Program-made: the position numbers and the translations under genes
In this document: one piece after another, positions 27,139-35,210 of the stretch
Numbering within the stretch: the first letter of the stretch is position 1
How the letters are laid out: every line of letters begins with the position of its first letter
Source: Bacillus sp. FJAT-28004
GTDB taxonomy: Bacteria > Bacillota > Bacilli > Paenibacillales > Paenibacillaceae
Direction of reading: 5' to 3'
DNA: 64,000 nucleotides
Assembly (NCBI RefSeq): GCF_001280845.1
Contig: NZ_LGHP01000001.1
Coordinates: forward strand, 3,095,962-3,159,961
The notes under the pieces: model-generated
Databases searched by the model: none
What the model saw: only the letters and a program-made list of their open reading frames with translations
Told to the model about the DNA's origin: nothing

Positions 27139-28248
27139 CTACTTGAGGAACGTCTTTTTAACGGCCTCTAAATACCCGTAGCCATACAAATCATCAGGCA
27201 ATAGATAGCTCGTCTCCGTCCACTCATTCCAGCTGTTTATGGTGATTAATGGGGGCTGTTCTGGATGAGCATCGGCATAAGCTTTTGCTTGTTCAAAAGC
27301 TAATTGAACATTCTCAGGTGTATTATTTTTCACAATTCCATTCACTAAATTTTTGAATCTAGGGTTATTATCCCAGCCTAATGAAATATGAGGATAGTAT
27401 GGAATATCATGCTTCGCTTCAATCTGCGCCCATTCTGCAACAACATCCACCATAATTTCATTATAATCACGATCTATATCAACAAAATGTACAAACTGAT
27501 AATGGGTCATGCTATCAAATCCAAGGAAATTGGCGATTTCATTTGAGGTCACTTTTTCGCCCTCATCCACTCCACTTAAATTGTAATTGGCCTCCCCCCA
27601 TTTCGTTAGCTGTAAATGAAGCCCAGGCAATCCTTCGCTAACAGCCAATGCTCTAAACCATTCAAATGCCTCTTTCGTTTCTTGTGCCCCGCCTAAACCC
27701 TTGATTAAGTTCGCTAAATCATAAATCATAAACACAGGTTTACCTGCGATTGTGTAATAAGACGGATGTTTAAAATACTGATTAATCAACCGGTGTGCAA
27801 TAACCTCAAATTCCTTGCGATCAACAGCAGCATCCCATATCATATTATCTTGGTCATGTGAATTGCGAATATCCCAAGTATTATTGACATTATGGTTAGC
27901 CCACATTAAATAAAATTTCACTCTATCGTTATTCTTAGCCTTCAAATAACCATCATTTAAGCAATTCTCAAGAAAAGGACGGCGATCATACCAATACCAA
28001 TCATAAATAAATACATTGACGCCATGATCCGCTGCTGCATTAATTTGCATTTCCATTACATAAGGATCTGCTTCGTTGCAGTACCCCCATAGCGGCTTGC
28101 GAGGCCAATTATGCTCAGGAAACTTCTTAACGGCGTTCTTGACGGACTGCCATTCACCCATACCTTCCGGCCAGAACATTCTCGTTCGCGGTTCGTCACC
28201 TGTATAGGCAGGCCATATATATGCGGCTATATCGTATTTCTGCGTCAT
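27139..28248 (-). CDS. GH99-like / WbsX-type domain protein
   Basis: ATG at 28248 follows AGAAGAGGAA. The 369-residue protein has no signal peptide. AAYIWPAYTGDEPRTRMFWP at the start, DHGVNVFIYDWYWYDRRPFL near 95, and TINSWNEWTETSYLLPDD near the C-terminus match the WbsX/GH99-like family, a TIM barrel found in surface glycan clusters and related to endo-alpha-mannosidases. The C-terminal NEWTE/EG..L motif is intact. The activity is unknown. It sits beside GH32-type genes and a permease remnant, suggesting it belonged to a sugar-use cluster. Confidence 0.8.
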   Translation of the reverse strand: MTQKYDIAAYIWPAYTGDEPRTRMFWPEGMGEWQSVKNAVKKFPEHNWPRKPLWGYCNEADPYVMEMQINAAADHGVNVFIYDWYWYDRRPFLENCLNDGYLKAKNNDRVKFYLMWANHNVNNTWDIRNSHDQDNMIWDAAVDRKEFEVIAHRLINQYFKHPSYYTIAGKPVFMIYDLANLIKGLGGAQETKEAFEWFRALAVSEGLPGLHLQLTKWGEANYNLSGVDEGEKVTSNEIANFLGFDSMTHYQFVHFVDIDRDYNEIMVDVVAEWAQIEAKHDIPYYPHISLGWDNNPRFKNLVNGIVKNNTPENVQLAFEQAKAYADAHPEQPPLITINSWNEWTETSYLLPDDLYGYGYLEAVKKTFLK

Positions 28249-28343
28249 GTCGTTCCTCTTCTCCTAGTATAAGTTTATACAATATCACTTGTTACAGTGG
28301 ACTTTCGTAATTCAGGATTATCGCCAAATCGATGCCGGTCATT

Positions 28344-28424
28344 TTACCCCTTCACACTCCCGAGTACAAGACCTTTCATGAAATACTTCTGAAGGAACGG
28401 GTACAAGAGTAATAGCGGCTTAGT
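28344..28424 (-). pseudogene. C-terminal remnant of a carbohydrate ABC transporter permease (LplC/YtcP-like)
   Basis: The minus strand encodes PLLLLYPFLQKYFMKGLVLG followed by SVKG and a stop. This is the typical C-terminus of MalG/LplC-type permeases. The frame closes with a stop immediately upstream, so about 270 codons are missing. The rest of the transporter is absent, which implies a deletion or replacement in this cluster. Confidence 0.75.
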
Positions 28425-28452
28425 TTAATCCTTTATTCATGAAGATAACGTT

Positions 28453-31311
28453 TCATTGTACAGCCCAGAACTCTATTAAATGCTTGCCGTTAATTTCGGC
28501 AGGAAGCTGATCCACTTGATTGCCATCGCATTTCATCACAAACTCTGTACCCCAACCATGGACAATGATATCGAATATCGCCATCCGATAACGAAGATTC
28601 TCTACTCTCAGATCGCGTAGAGTCTCGGGCACCGCTGGTGCAAAGGTAAGGCCTTGTTCATCATATTCCATACCCAAAACACCCAAGTGAAAATAGGAAA
28701 TAAAGCCAGCGGCATGCCAGAGCTGACCCGGCCAGCGCCATGCCCTTCCTGTTTGATAATCAATCGCTTCATAAAAAGTCTTATTCATAACGCTATTGCG
28801 CGTCTGCTGCGCAATGAATGTCATGAGGAGATCCAACCTCCCTTCTCGCCCTGCAGCGGCTGCCATCCCGCTTGTCCATACAACCCACGCCGAATTGCAG
28901 AAGTGATTGGATTCTTGACGATAAGGAAATACGTTTACTCCGAATTCGTTCATCGCAACCTCGGGAAGCCGATTCAAGATGCTCCGCCTCTGCTCCGGAG
29001 TCGCCACTCCGTAGCGCGGCCACATCGCGATCTCTTGTCCAGCGGATTCCCAATAGCCATGTTGATGGCTCTCGCTGCCGATCGGACCGCTTGTAAAATA
29101 GCCTACTTCTTCCTTCCAGTATTGGCTTTGAATCTGGCCAAGAATGAGCTCACCTCTATCGGCCCAATCTTTAATTTGACTCTCCGATTCCCCCATATAT
29201 ACTCCCATGCGCGACATCGCACGGAAAGCCTCCATGAAGTAAATTTCGGTCGCAAGGCTGAATCCGCCGCATTCCGGCTCTGGAAAAGCATCGTTAGAGG
29301 TTGATTGATCGGCAGGAATTAATCCTTGATCCGGGTCAAAGCTTTCTTCAAGCTTGGCAATCCTTACTTTAAGGCTGTGCCAGGTTTCTTTGATTAACGT
29401 CAGATCGCCCGTCGCCAAATAATAATCCCATATCCCGACAATCGGCATCGCTGTGCCATCAACGCCATTATCAAAGCCGCCCTTCGTCGTAAAGAGCAAC
29501 GATCTTCTAGCCCCTTCTGGATCCAAGATATTCCCTGTTCGAATGGCAACATGCGCGGTATCCCTTACCCACACGCCGAAGCCATCGCCCGGACCCTGGA
29601 ATTGCCCCGCGGTCCACATGCCTTCCTCGCCCGGCCGGGCAAACTCTTTCGAACCGCAGCGATAAAAAATGTCGGAAGCAAGACGGTACGCTGCATCGAT
29701 CGTCGCATGACCCGTATGGATATCCGGCAACCTCGCAATTCCATGCTGAGGTTGCCACACATTGTCGCGATCAATGACGCGCGTCATATCGCTCCACTCG
29801 GTTCGGCGCCAGCTAAATTCTTCGATTGCACGGGTTGGAGAAATAATCGTATTGCGATCGGGCACGTAAGCAGGTGGTTCTCCATAAACAGAGTCTTCTA
29901 CTCGATGCTTGAAAATCGTGTAGCTATCCGATCGGTAGACAATCGTATTGTCTTTAACCGCCTCGTTTATCAGCAGTCTTTCTTCCGAATTCGACCAAAT
30001 GCTACGCAGCCCGAATACCTCCACGGAATCCGCCCTTACTTTCCCTCTATGACACAGCAATCGAATTTTCCGTTGTTCATATAAGGGTTCTACGGCAATT
30101 GACATCACCACTTCGCCCTCGCAGGCGAAAATCTCTATTGATGCTTTATCTAGCAGCAATTGCAGCTTAATCTTTCCACTATCTTGTGTTAACGGAGCGA
30201 CTACGCCCCGACATTCGATTGATTGCTGGGCCCTATCCAATACGATATTTATTCCATAGAGTTGAACTTCAAGAAGACTATCCGCTTCTATTTCTAGCTC
30301 CAGCAGTACTTCCAGCATATCCGAGAAAATATCGTCCGGTTTTCTTTCGGCTGGCAAAATACGAATGCCCGGCCATTCATCAGGAGCGATCCTAAAACGT
30401 AAGTCCTCTTCAAAGCTTTGCCCATCATTACATGTGATTTCCGACCAGCATCTTTGCCATACACGTAAATTTTGAAGTTCATTGACTGGCGCAGCTTGAA
30501 GCTTGATCCCATCCTCCGTCTTTCGCAAGTTCAACTCGGTAATGAGCATTTGTTGATTGAACGGCATTTCCAAACAACTCATTCCTTGACTAAAACCGAT
30601 AAGAAAACAGCGGTTATTATCAGCCTTATAAGACAATAATTCGGAATGGAATCCGTACCACAACGCAACGCGTTCACTCTCGGCGATGAAACGATGACCT
30701 GATAAATGTCCTATCGAATACGTGTTATCCTCATGAACACAAAGCCATTTTGTTTGTTCTTTATTGCCGTCCACCGGCATCTCCAATAAGCTGGAAGCGT
30801 ACTTCCTATTGCGCTTCTTGTTTTGCGTTTGTAGTAGATTATAATCCACATCCGCTTCATTCCAGTGGATTAAATCCTTGCTGACCGCATAACCCGAAAA
30901 CTTATCTGATTCACTATTTTCGTAGAGGCTATGTTCATACCATAGATGCCATTGTCCATGCTCATGATAGAAGTCGATGAGTTCGCTAATCGTGCCCTTT
31001 TTCATTGAAAAATGGAACTGAGGACGATATTTCTCCCGGTATAAATCTCCTTCTGCCGCTTGATCGTTTTGAAAAATGACGTGCTCCGCGCGAAACACTT
31101 CGTTACTCGATTCTGTTTCCAATTCGCACCCTTTGTAATCTTTTAGATCCAGTGTAAACCAGGAATGAACTTCTTTCGCCGCAAGCTTTAGTTTGAATTG
31201 CTTTATTTCAACTCCGTCCCGGATCAATCTGATTAAGCTGAGCGGAGCATCGTTGTGAATGGGCATATGGATAAAACGTTGCGTTATTGTCACTGTATTC
31301 CTTATTCTCAT
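28453..31311 (-). CDS. fusion of a degenerate GH32-like module with an (alpha/alpha)6-barrel glycosidase-like domain
   Basis: ATG at 31311 has GGAGG five bases upstream; a longer frame exists. The 952-residue protein starts with a beta-rich domain, then LYREKYRPQFHF, the usual lead-in to GH32 levanases. Where GH32 has WxNDPNG, this protein reads GTISELIDFYHEHGQWHLWY, so the nucleophile Asp is gone; the RDP and EC motifs were not found either. From about residue 540 a second module appears (GDGFGVWVRDTAHVAIRTGN, WDYYLATGDLTLIKETW, WRWPGQLWHAAGFISYFH), resembling helical-barrel families such as GH15/63/78. The GH32 part may now bind fructans or only hold structure. The active specificity is unknown. 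An intact GH32 gene lies 39 bases upstream. Confidence 0.75.
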   Translation of the reverse strand: MRIRNTVTITQRFIHMPIHNDAPLSLIRLIRDGVEIKQFKLKLAAKEVHSWFTLDLKDYKGCELETESSNEVFRAEHVIFQNDQAAEGDLYREKYRPQFHFSMKKGTISELIDFYHEHGQWHLWYEHSLYENSESDKFSGYAVSKDLIHWNEADVDYNLLQTQNKKRNRKYASSLLEMPVDGNKEQTKWLCVHEDNTYSIGHLSGHRFIAESERVALWYGFHSELLSYKADNNRCFLIGFSQGMSCLEMPFNQQMLITELNLRKTEDGIKLQAAPVNELQNLRVWQRCWSEITCNDGQSFEEDLRFRIAPDEWPGIRILPAERKPDDIFSDMLEVLLELEIEADSLLEVQLYGINIVLDRAQQSIECRGVVAPLTQDSGKIKLQLLLDKASIEIFACEGEVVMSIAVEPLYEQRKIRLLCHRGKVRADSVEVFGLRSIWSNSEERLLINEAVKDNTIVYRSDSYTIFKHRVEDSVYGEPPAYVPDRNTIISPTRAIEEFSWRRTEWSDMTRVIDRDNVWQPQHGIARLPDIHTGHATIDAAYRLASDIFYRCGSKEFARPGEEGMWTAGQFQGPGDGFGVWVRDTAHVAIRTGNILDPEGARRSLLFTTKGGFDNGVDGTAMPIVGIWDYYLATGDLTLIKETWHSLKVRIAKLEESFDPDQGLIPADQSTSNDAFPEPECGGFSLATEIYFMEAFRAMSRMGVYMGESESQIKDWADRGELILGQIQSQYWKEEVGYFTSGPIGSESHQHGYWESAGQEIAMWPRYGVATPEQRRSILNRLPEVAMNEFGVNVFPYRQESNHFCNSAWVVWTSGMAAAAGREGRLDLLMTFIAQQTRNSVMNKTFYEAIDYQTGRAWRWPGQLWHAAGFISYFHLGVLGMEYDEQGLTFAPAVPETLRDLRVENLRYRMAIFDIIVHGWGTEFVMKCDGNQVDQLPAEINGKHLIEFWAVQ

Positions 31312-31350
31312 ATCTTCCTCCCGCCTTTCGCATTTCAAAGTAGTTGGCAA

Positions 31351-32877
31351 CTATAGCTTTTCAGTACGGATTTCCGCCGCTTTCATCTCCCAGACTTCCA
31401 CTTTGCAGACGACCGCGTCGCTGGTCGAACGCAGCTCGATTCCGTCGCTGCCATCCAAGGAAGGATAGACTCTCGCCGAAAGGCAAGTTTCGTCATCGAC
31501 AAACACTTCGACGATCGATTGATCTGCGAAAATTCGCAGCTTCAGCGACTCGGCGCCATCAGCGGGCGGCAAATCCCCCTTGATCGGCGACTTATGTACG
31601 TTCGGAAACAAGCTCGAATTTGAACGGTCGATGACGATCTTATTCGTCGCCAAATCCAAGCACACGTCCGTATACTCAAGGCCGCACGCCGAAGCGAATA
31701 TGGAAACGATCAATTCGCCCGTCCCCGCGGTCCGTCTATCGATTTCCACCAAACACTCGAAGGACGTCGAATGCACGCCAGTATTCATCGGAGCTTGCCG
31801 GGCGCAAACGTTCGTAAAGCTTCGACTCTCGCCCCTCAGCATCTCCAGCTCAGGAACCGGTGACATCGCGAGCGTGCCATTCGGCTTGAGGTCGACAAGA
31901 CGCGGCAGCGCCAGCGCCCCCGACCATTCCAAGCTCGCCGGGAAATCCTCTCCTCTTCCTTCCGGAACCCACCCGAGCAGGATGCGACGACCTCTCTCGT
32001 CAATGAAGCCTGTTGAGGCATAATAGCCTTCCCAGCCACTAAAGTCGACGGTGCCATGCCTCATCACGTCCGTCAGCTTATCCTCGCTTATTGTTCCAGA
32101 AACGTAGCGAACCGGTCCGCTCGGGGAATAGAACAGAACGGCCTTATCGCCAAAGCGGAACAGATGCGGACACTCCCAAATCCACTCGTCTCCCTGATGG
32201 AAAATCCCCGTGAAGCTCCAATTTTCCAAATCATCGGAACGATAAATCAAGCTGCAGCCTTTGTCGCCCTCTATGCCTCCTAGCAACATGCGCCATCCGT
32301 CTTGCTCTTTCCAGACATAAGGGTCTCTCCATTCCGTAATCCGAAGCTCTCCGTGCAGCTCCGCGGTCAATACGGGATTGATGTCCGGCTTGTGCCAGTT
32401 TCGCATGTCTTTCCCCTTGGCAGCCCACTGCTGGGCTCCACTCGTCGGGTTTCGTTCTCCTTCCCCGATGCTCGTATAAAACAACGTCACATCATCGCCG
32501 TTTATGACGGAACAACCCGAGTAGCAATGAAGCTCTCCGAGCTCGAGTGAAGGGGCGAGCGCAACCGGCAAATGTGTCCAGTTCACCAGATCGAGGCTTT
32601 TGGCATGTCCCCAGTGGATATCACCCCATTCCGGTGCAGAAGGATTGTGTTGGTAAAACAAATGATATTCTCCGCCCGATTGAAAAGGGCCGTTGGGGTC
32701 GTTCATCCAATTGTGTGGCGGCGTAAAGTGATACCTCGGTCTATAATTCTTCACTCCTTTTGTTTCCGTCCCACAGCCGTCGAGAAGACCCTTTTCTCTT
32801 GCTCGAACGCGCGGAAACGGTTTTTCGTCTTCAATCATCGCTTCTGAATTAGCCCAAAGCAAAGTATGGTCCGACAC
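31351..32877 (-). CDS. glycoside hydrolase family 32 (beta-fructofuranosidase/levanase type)
   Basis: A 508-residue protein with all three GH32 motifs: WMNDPNG with nucleophile D60, RDP at 184-186, and WEC with acid/base E235. A C-terminal beta-sandwich starts around residue 350 (FADQSIVEVFVDDETC is the typical GH32 C-terminal motif). There is no signal peptide, so it acts inside the cell on sucrose, sucrose-6-phosphate or short fructans. GTG at 32877 has a weak ribosome site, and the first ~45 residues are unlike the family, so the true start may be internal. A cre-like site lies just upstream. Confidence 0.92.
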   Translation of the reverse strand: MSDHTLLWANSEAMIEDEKPFPRVRAREKGLLDGCGTETKGVKNYRPRYHFTPPHNWMNDPNGPFQSGGEYHLFYQHNPSAPEWGDIHWGHAKSLDLVNWTHLPVALAPSLELGELHCYSGCSVINGDDVTLFYTSIGEGERNPTSGAQQWAAKGKDMRNWHKPDINPVLTAELHGELRITEWRDPYVWKEQDGWRMLLGGIEGDKGCSLIYRSDDLENWSFTGIFHQGDEWIWECPHLFRFGDKAVLFYSPSGPVRYVSGTISEDKLTDVMRHGTVDFSGWEGYYASTGFIDERGRRILLGWVPEGRGEDFPASLEWSGALALPRLVDLKPNGTLAMSPVPELEMLRGESRSFTNVCARQAPMNTGVHSTSFECLVEIDRRTAGTGELIVSIFASACGLEYTDVCLDLATNKIVIDRSNSSLFPNVHKSPIKGDLPPADGAESLKLRIFADQSIVEVFVDDETCLSARVYPSLDGSDGIELRSTSDAVVCKVEVWEMKAAEIRTEKL

Positions 32878-32893
32878 CTCATCTGTAATTCCG

Positions 32894-32907
32894 ATAAAAC
32901 GCTTTCA
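32894..32907 (-). promoter_or_regulatory. candidate cre (CcpA) site before the GH32 gene
   Basis: The minus strand reads TGAAAGCGTTTTAT, matching the cre consensus at 12 of 14 positions. It lies 17 bases before the GH32 start and would suit carbon catabolite repression. Confidence 0.4.
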
Positions 32908-33003
32908 ATTCTGCTTCCAACTGAACATGTAGTAATAACCGTTCCGTCTCACGACCCAAGGTTCTTCCACTAAAGTGTCGTAGGCTTCCCGGACCCAACT
33001 ATA
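32905..33003 (-). pseudogene. C-terminal-like remnant of a glycoside hydrolase (GH43-type motif)
   Basis: One open frame encodes LVEEPWVVRRNGYYYMFSW and then a stop. EGPWVxKRNGYYYLFYS is a well-known GH43 segment, so this looks like a fragment of such an enzyme. No start codon or other domain is present. It lies directly upstream of the GH32 gene on the same strand. Confidence 0.5.
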
Positions 33004-33025
33004 TAAACAGCGGTAACCGTGGATG

Positions 33026-33046
33026 AGAAAATAAAATCCATGACTG
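33026..33046. repeat. possible decayed Tn7-type left-end TnsB site
   Basis: AGAAAATAAA at 33026-33035 and GACTG at 33042-33046 match the left-end consensus AGAAAATAAAG..TAGACTG in about 16 of 21 bases. No TGT terminus or ATTAT duplication is found at the expected place, so this is tentative. Confidence 0.25.
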
Positions 33047-33056
33047 CCACTGATTT

Positions 33057-33085
33057 ATTGATCTATCGTTACCCGCTAGCTTAAT
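33057..33085. repeat. direct repeat, copy 1 (downstream of the phosphotransferase gene)
   Basis: ATTGATCTATC and CCCGCTAGCTTAAT recur at 33847-33874 with a few substitutions and one indel. The two copies lie on either side of the phosphotransferase-like gene in the same orientation. Confidence 0.6.
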
Positions 33086-33160
33086 TCTGAATTCCCTCGG
33101 GCAGACCGAGGGGCGATAGCCCCAATGCTTGAATATGGTGCTATCTGATGGATACGCCAT

Positions 33161-33763
33161 CTAGGAAACACTAACATTTCTTTTACTTAATTTCTTAAAT
33201 ACCGAGTATTCCTTATTGGACTTAATAAAACTTAATATCTTATCGCCACATTCTATTGGATTCATCTCTTCAGTATTTACTTCGAGGTCATATTCATCAA
33301 TGCAATATACTTTGCTGAACTGTGAAGCTGCTAGTCCAATTTTTCTATCTCCTCTTGTTTGCTCTCTTCTTATGAGTTCTTCTTTCGAGCATATTACACC
33401 TATAAATAATGTAGGCTGATCGAAAAATAGATCAAGACACTCATTAAACCACTTGTCATTCTCGATTACAGTATCTACTATTACATTCAAACCCATTTCT
33501 GAAAACAATTTAATTGTCGAATAGTACATTGAGATTAAGGGATCAAACATTATTTGTGCGATAACTTGCTCATCTACTTCTCTTGTAGGTTCAATATCTG
33601 AAAATTTATTATTAAAAAAATCTTTGACAAAATCATCTATTGATAAATGATGAAAAAGAATCTCTTTCTGATTTATCAGTTCAATAGAAATACTAGTCTT
33701 TCCTGAACTTGAAGTTCCGTTCATCAACACAATGATTCCTTGCTTCAAACGAATCATCCTCAC
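33161..33763 (-). CDS. chloramphenicol phosphotransferase-like P-loop protein
   Basis: A 200-residue protein starting with a beta strand and P-loop, LMNGTSSSGKTSISIEL (16-24 is the nucleotide-binding loop). HLSIDDFVKDFF and the later EELIRREQTRGDRKIGLA lid resemble the chloramphenicol phosphotransferase (CPT) family of small-molecule kinases. The start is uncertain: GTG at 33763, ATG at 33757 or a TTG further in. The gene is AT-rich compared with the host genes and is bracketed by direct repeats and old Tn7-like ends, so it was probably acquired. The substrate is unknown and may not be chloramphenicol. Confidence 0.7.
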   Translation of the reverse strand: MRMIRLKQGIIVLMNGTSSSGKTSISIELINQKEILFHHLSIDDFVKDFFNNKFSDIEPTREVDEQVIAQIMFDPLISMYYSTIKLFSEMGLNVIVDTVIENDKWFNECLDLFFDQPTLFIGVICSKEELIRREQTRGDRKIGLAASQFSKVYCIDEYDLEVNTEEMNPIECGDKILSFIKSNKEYSVFKKLSKRNVSVS

Positions 33764-33846
33764 ATATAAGATTTGCGTATCTTTCAGATAATGTTATATT
33801 CACAAAGTTCATAAAATTATCCAACTCAGAAAATATTCGAGAAACG

Positions 33847-33874
33847 ATTGAACTATCCTGCCCGTTAGCTTAAT
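33847..33874. repeat. direct repeat, copy 2 (upstream of the phosphotransferase gene)
   Basis: ATTGAACTATC and CCCGTTAGCTTAAT match copy 1 at 33057. Both keep the same strand, so recombination between them would remove the gene. Confidence 0.6.
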
Positions 33875-33885
33875 GAAACACAGTC

Positions 33886-33933
33886 AGTCTAATGGTTTAT
33901 TTTCCTAGTCTAAGACTTTATCTTCTTTTGACA
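33886..33933. mobile_element. degenerate right-end remnant of an older Tn7-like insertion
   Basis: Two adjacent TnsB-type sites, AGTCTAATGGTTTATTTTC (33886) and AGTCTAAGACTTTATCTTC (33907), are 21 bp apart and lead into TTTTGACA, which resembles the TTTTAACA terminus of the intact element. The five bases after ACA are GTTGG, not ATTAT, so it is not a fresh junction. Confidence 0.6.
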
Positions 33934-33987
33934 GTTGGACATTCGTATATATCTAATCTTTTCCCCATGGTTCATCCGGATCAGCTC

Positions 33988-34019
33988 AAAAAAAATACCC
34001 CGTAAACAAGTTACGGGGT
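33988..34019 (-). terminator. intrinsic terminator stranded beyond the transposon
   Basis: On the minus strand ACCCCGTAA and TTACGGGGT form a perfect 9-bp stem around a 5-base loop, followed by a run of eight T (interrupted once). It faces away from glmS and may be the former glmS terminator or belong to an older inserted element. Confidence 0.8.
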
Positions 34020-34063
34020 CATACCTATGATGTCTGGAGTTAAAATGCCGAAGCACCCAAATG

Positions 34064-34090
34064 AGTCTAATACTTTATTTTCTTCTAACA
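34064..34090. mobile_element. right-end tip of an earlier Tn7-like element at the same attachment site
   Basis: AGTCTAATACTTTATTTTC (34064-34082) is identical to right-end TnsB sites of the intact element and is followed by TTCTAACA, ending in ACA at 34090. The next bases are ATTAT, the target duplication. The glmS attachment site was therefore already occupied before the present element arrived. Confidence 0.8.
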
Positions 34091-34095
34091 ATTAT
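34091..34095. other. target-site duplication, left copy (ATTAT)
   Basis: ATTAT lies between the ACA of the older right end and the TGT that begins the intact element, and is identical to the copy at 47655-47659. Five bases is the Tn7-family duplication length. Confidence 0.9.
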
Positions 34096-34245
34096 TGTAC
34101 GAAGAAAATAAAGTTGTAGACTGGAGTTGTTGATTTGACGCGGTTTTTGAGTTGAAAAATCGTCAGCTTTTGAGAAATAAGTATTAGACTTATATTATTT
34201 GTTTTGAGGAAAAGGGTCACATACTGAAAAATAAAGTATTAGACT
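34096..34245. repeat. transposon left end with three spaced TnsB sites
   Basis: Three sites in the same orientation: 34103-34122 (AGAAAATAAAGTTGTAGACT), 34172-34190 (GAGAAATAAGTATTAGACT) and 34226-34245 (GAAAAATAAAGTATTAGACT). Three sites spread over about 150 bp is the layout known for the Tn7 left end. Confidence 0.88.
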
Positions 34246-34268
34246 AACATATAAATCTACCGTATAAC

Positions 34269-35210
34269 CTAAGCATTTTTTTCTTTTTTAAATATTTGAC
34301 CCTCAAAAGAAAGCAATTTCAATGGCTCATATTCAGGATACAATTCTTTTGATTTCATATAGTAATTGAACGCTAGGGTTTTTCTATTTAGCTTATAATA
34401 CAAGTATGCCAGCATAAATAATCGATAATACTCATTCGAATCAGAATAAACACAGTTTTCCAAATCGTGAATAAGAGAACCGATTCTAACATGATCATTC
34501 CCTACAAATGTCCAAGGAATAAATTCCCTTTCCCCATGAACAACTATTCTTGACCTTACCGAATCAATTGTAGTTAAAAGGTCGCTATGGAGTTTTTTCA
34601 TAAAAACTGTGCTATTAGCAACAACAAGGCTAATACTAAATTGCCTGCTTAATTCACTCGCCCGCATAGAAAGCACTTTAGAGAAACTTCGTTTTAAATT
34701 TAACGATATTAACAATTCAAATTGAGTTACATTACAATTTTTTTGTGCAAATTGTTTAAATGATGCTTGTAAAGCATCATTATAAATGTGCTTAAGCAAT
34801 TTTGAAAGTTCATCTCTATAAGCAGCAATACTTGACTTGACTACTAAATCAATTACATCATCAAAACCTACGTATGAAAGAACGTTATGATCTAGGCACA
34901 ATTCCTTTCCCAAATTACCTGTAGAACACGAAAATGCAAAAACAAATGAGTTTCTTAAATTAACTAATTTATCTTTATCAAGTTGTACAACTTGTCCTCT
35001 TACAGAATCACCTATAACGTACTCCTCTGTACCATGGGCAGTGAAAATTACAATGTCAGTGTTATTTATTCTATCTGCTAACTCAATTAGAAGATTTTCT
35101 GATTTATCATAATGTACATATTGCTCTTCATAAGTCTCGACTAAAAAACTTCTAAACAATCTGAGGAAATTTATTCCTGATGAGCGAGGATAGAAATGTA
35201 TTATTTTCAT
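34269..35210 (-). CDS. CHAT/caspase-like cysteine peptidase, putative effector
   Basis: A 313-residue protein. A conserved His-Gly follows a hydrophobic strand (IVIFTAHGTEE, H59), and a Cys follows a second strand (FVFAFSCSTGNLG, C95), the His/Cys dyad of clan CD peptidases (caspases, CHAT). The region around 110-130 (YVGFDDVI) matches the strand after the catalytic Cys. The C-terminus (LFMLAYLYYKLNRKTLAFNY) looks like one TPR pair. It is the last gene of the cargo operon, and its ATG overlaps the receiver gene's stop by 4 bases. By position it would be the output of the kinase/receiver pair, cutting host or toxin proteins. Family assignment rests on the dyad and strands; its target is unknown. 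Confidence 0.7.
   Translation of the reverse strand: MKIIHFYPRSSGINFLRLFRSFLVETYEEQYVHYDKSENLLIELADRINNTDIVIFTAHGTEEYVIGDSVRGQVVQLDKDKLVNLRNSFVFAFSCSTGNLGKELCLDHNVLSYVGFDDVIDLVVKSSIAAYRDELSKLLKHIYNDALQASFKQFAQKNCNVTQFELLISLNLKRSFSKVLSMRASELSRQFSISLVVANSTVFMKKLHSDLLTTIDSVRSRIVVHGEREFIPWTFVGNDHVRIGSLIHDLENCVYSDSNEYYRLFMLAYLYYKLNRKTLAFNYYMKSKELYPEYEPLKLLSFEGQIFKKEKNA

Noticed and set aside
33161..33763. True chloramphenicol resistance gene
   Set aside because: Only the P-loop kinase fold is recognisable; substrate residues cannot be verified, so only a family-level call is given.
33886..33933. A complete second Tn7-like element ending here
   Set aside because: No matching left end or TGT tip follows, and the bases next to ACA are not the ATTAT duplication; only a degenerate end remains.
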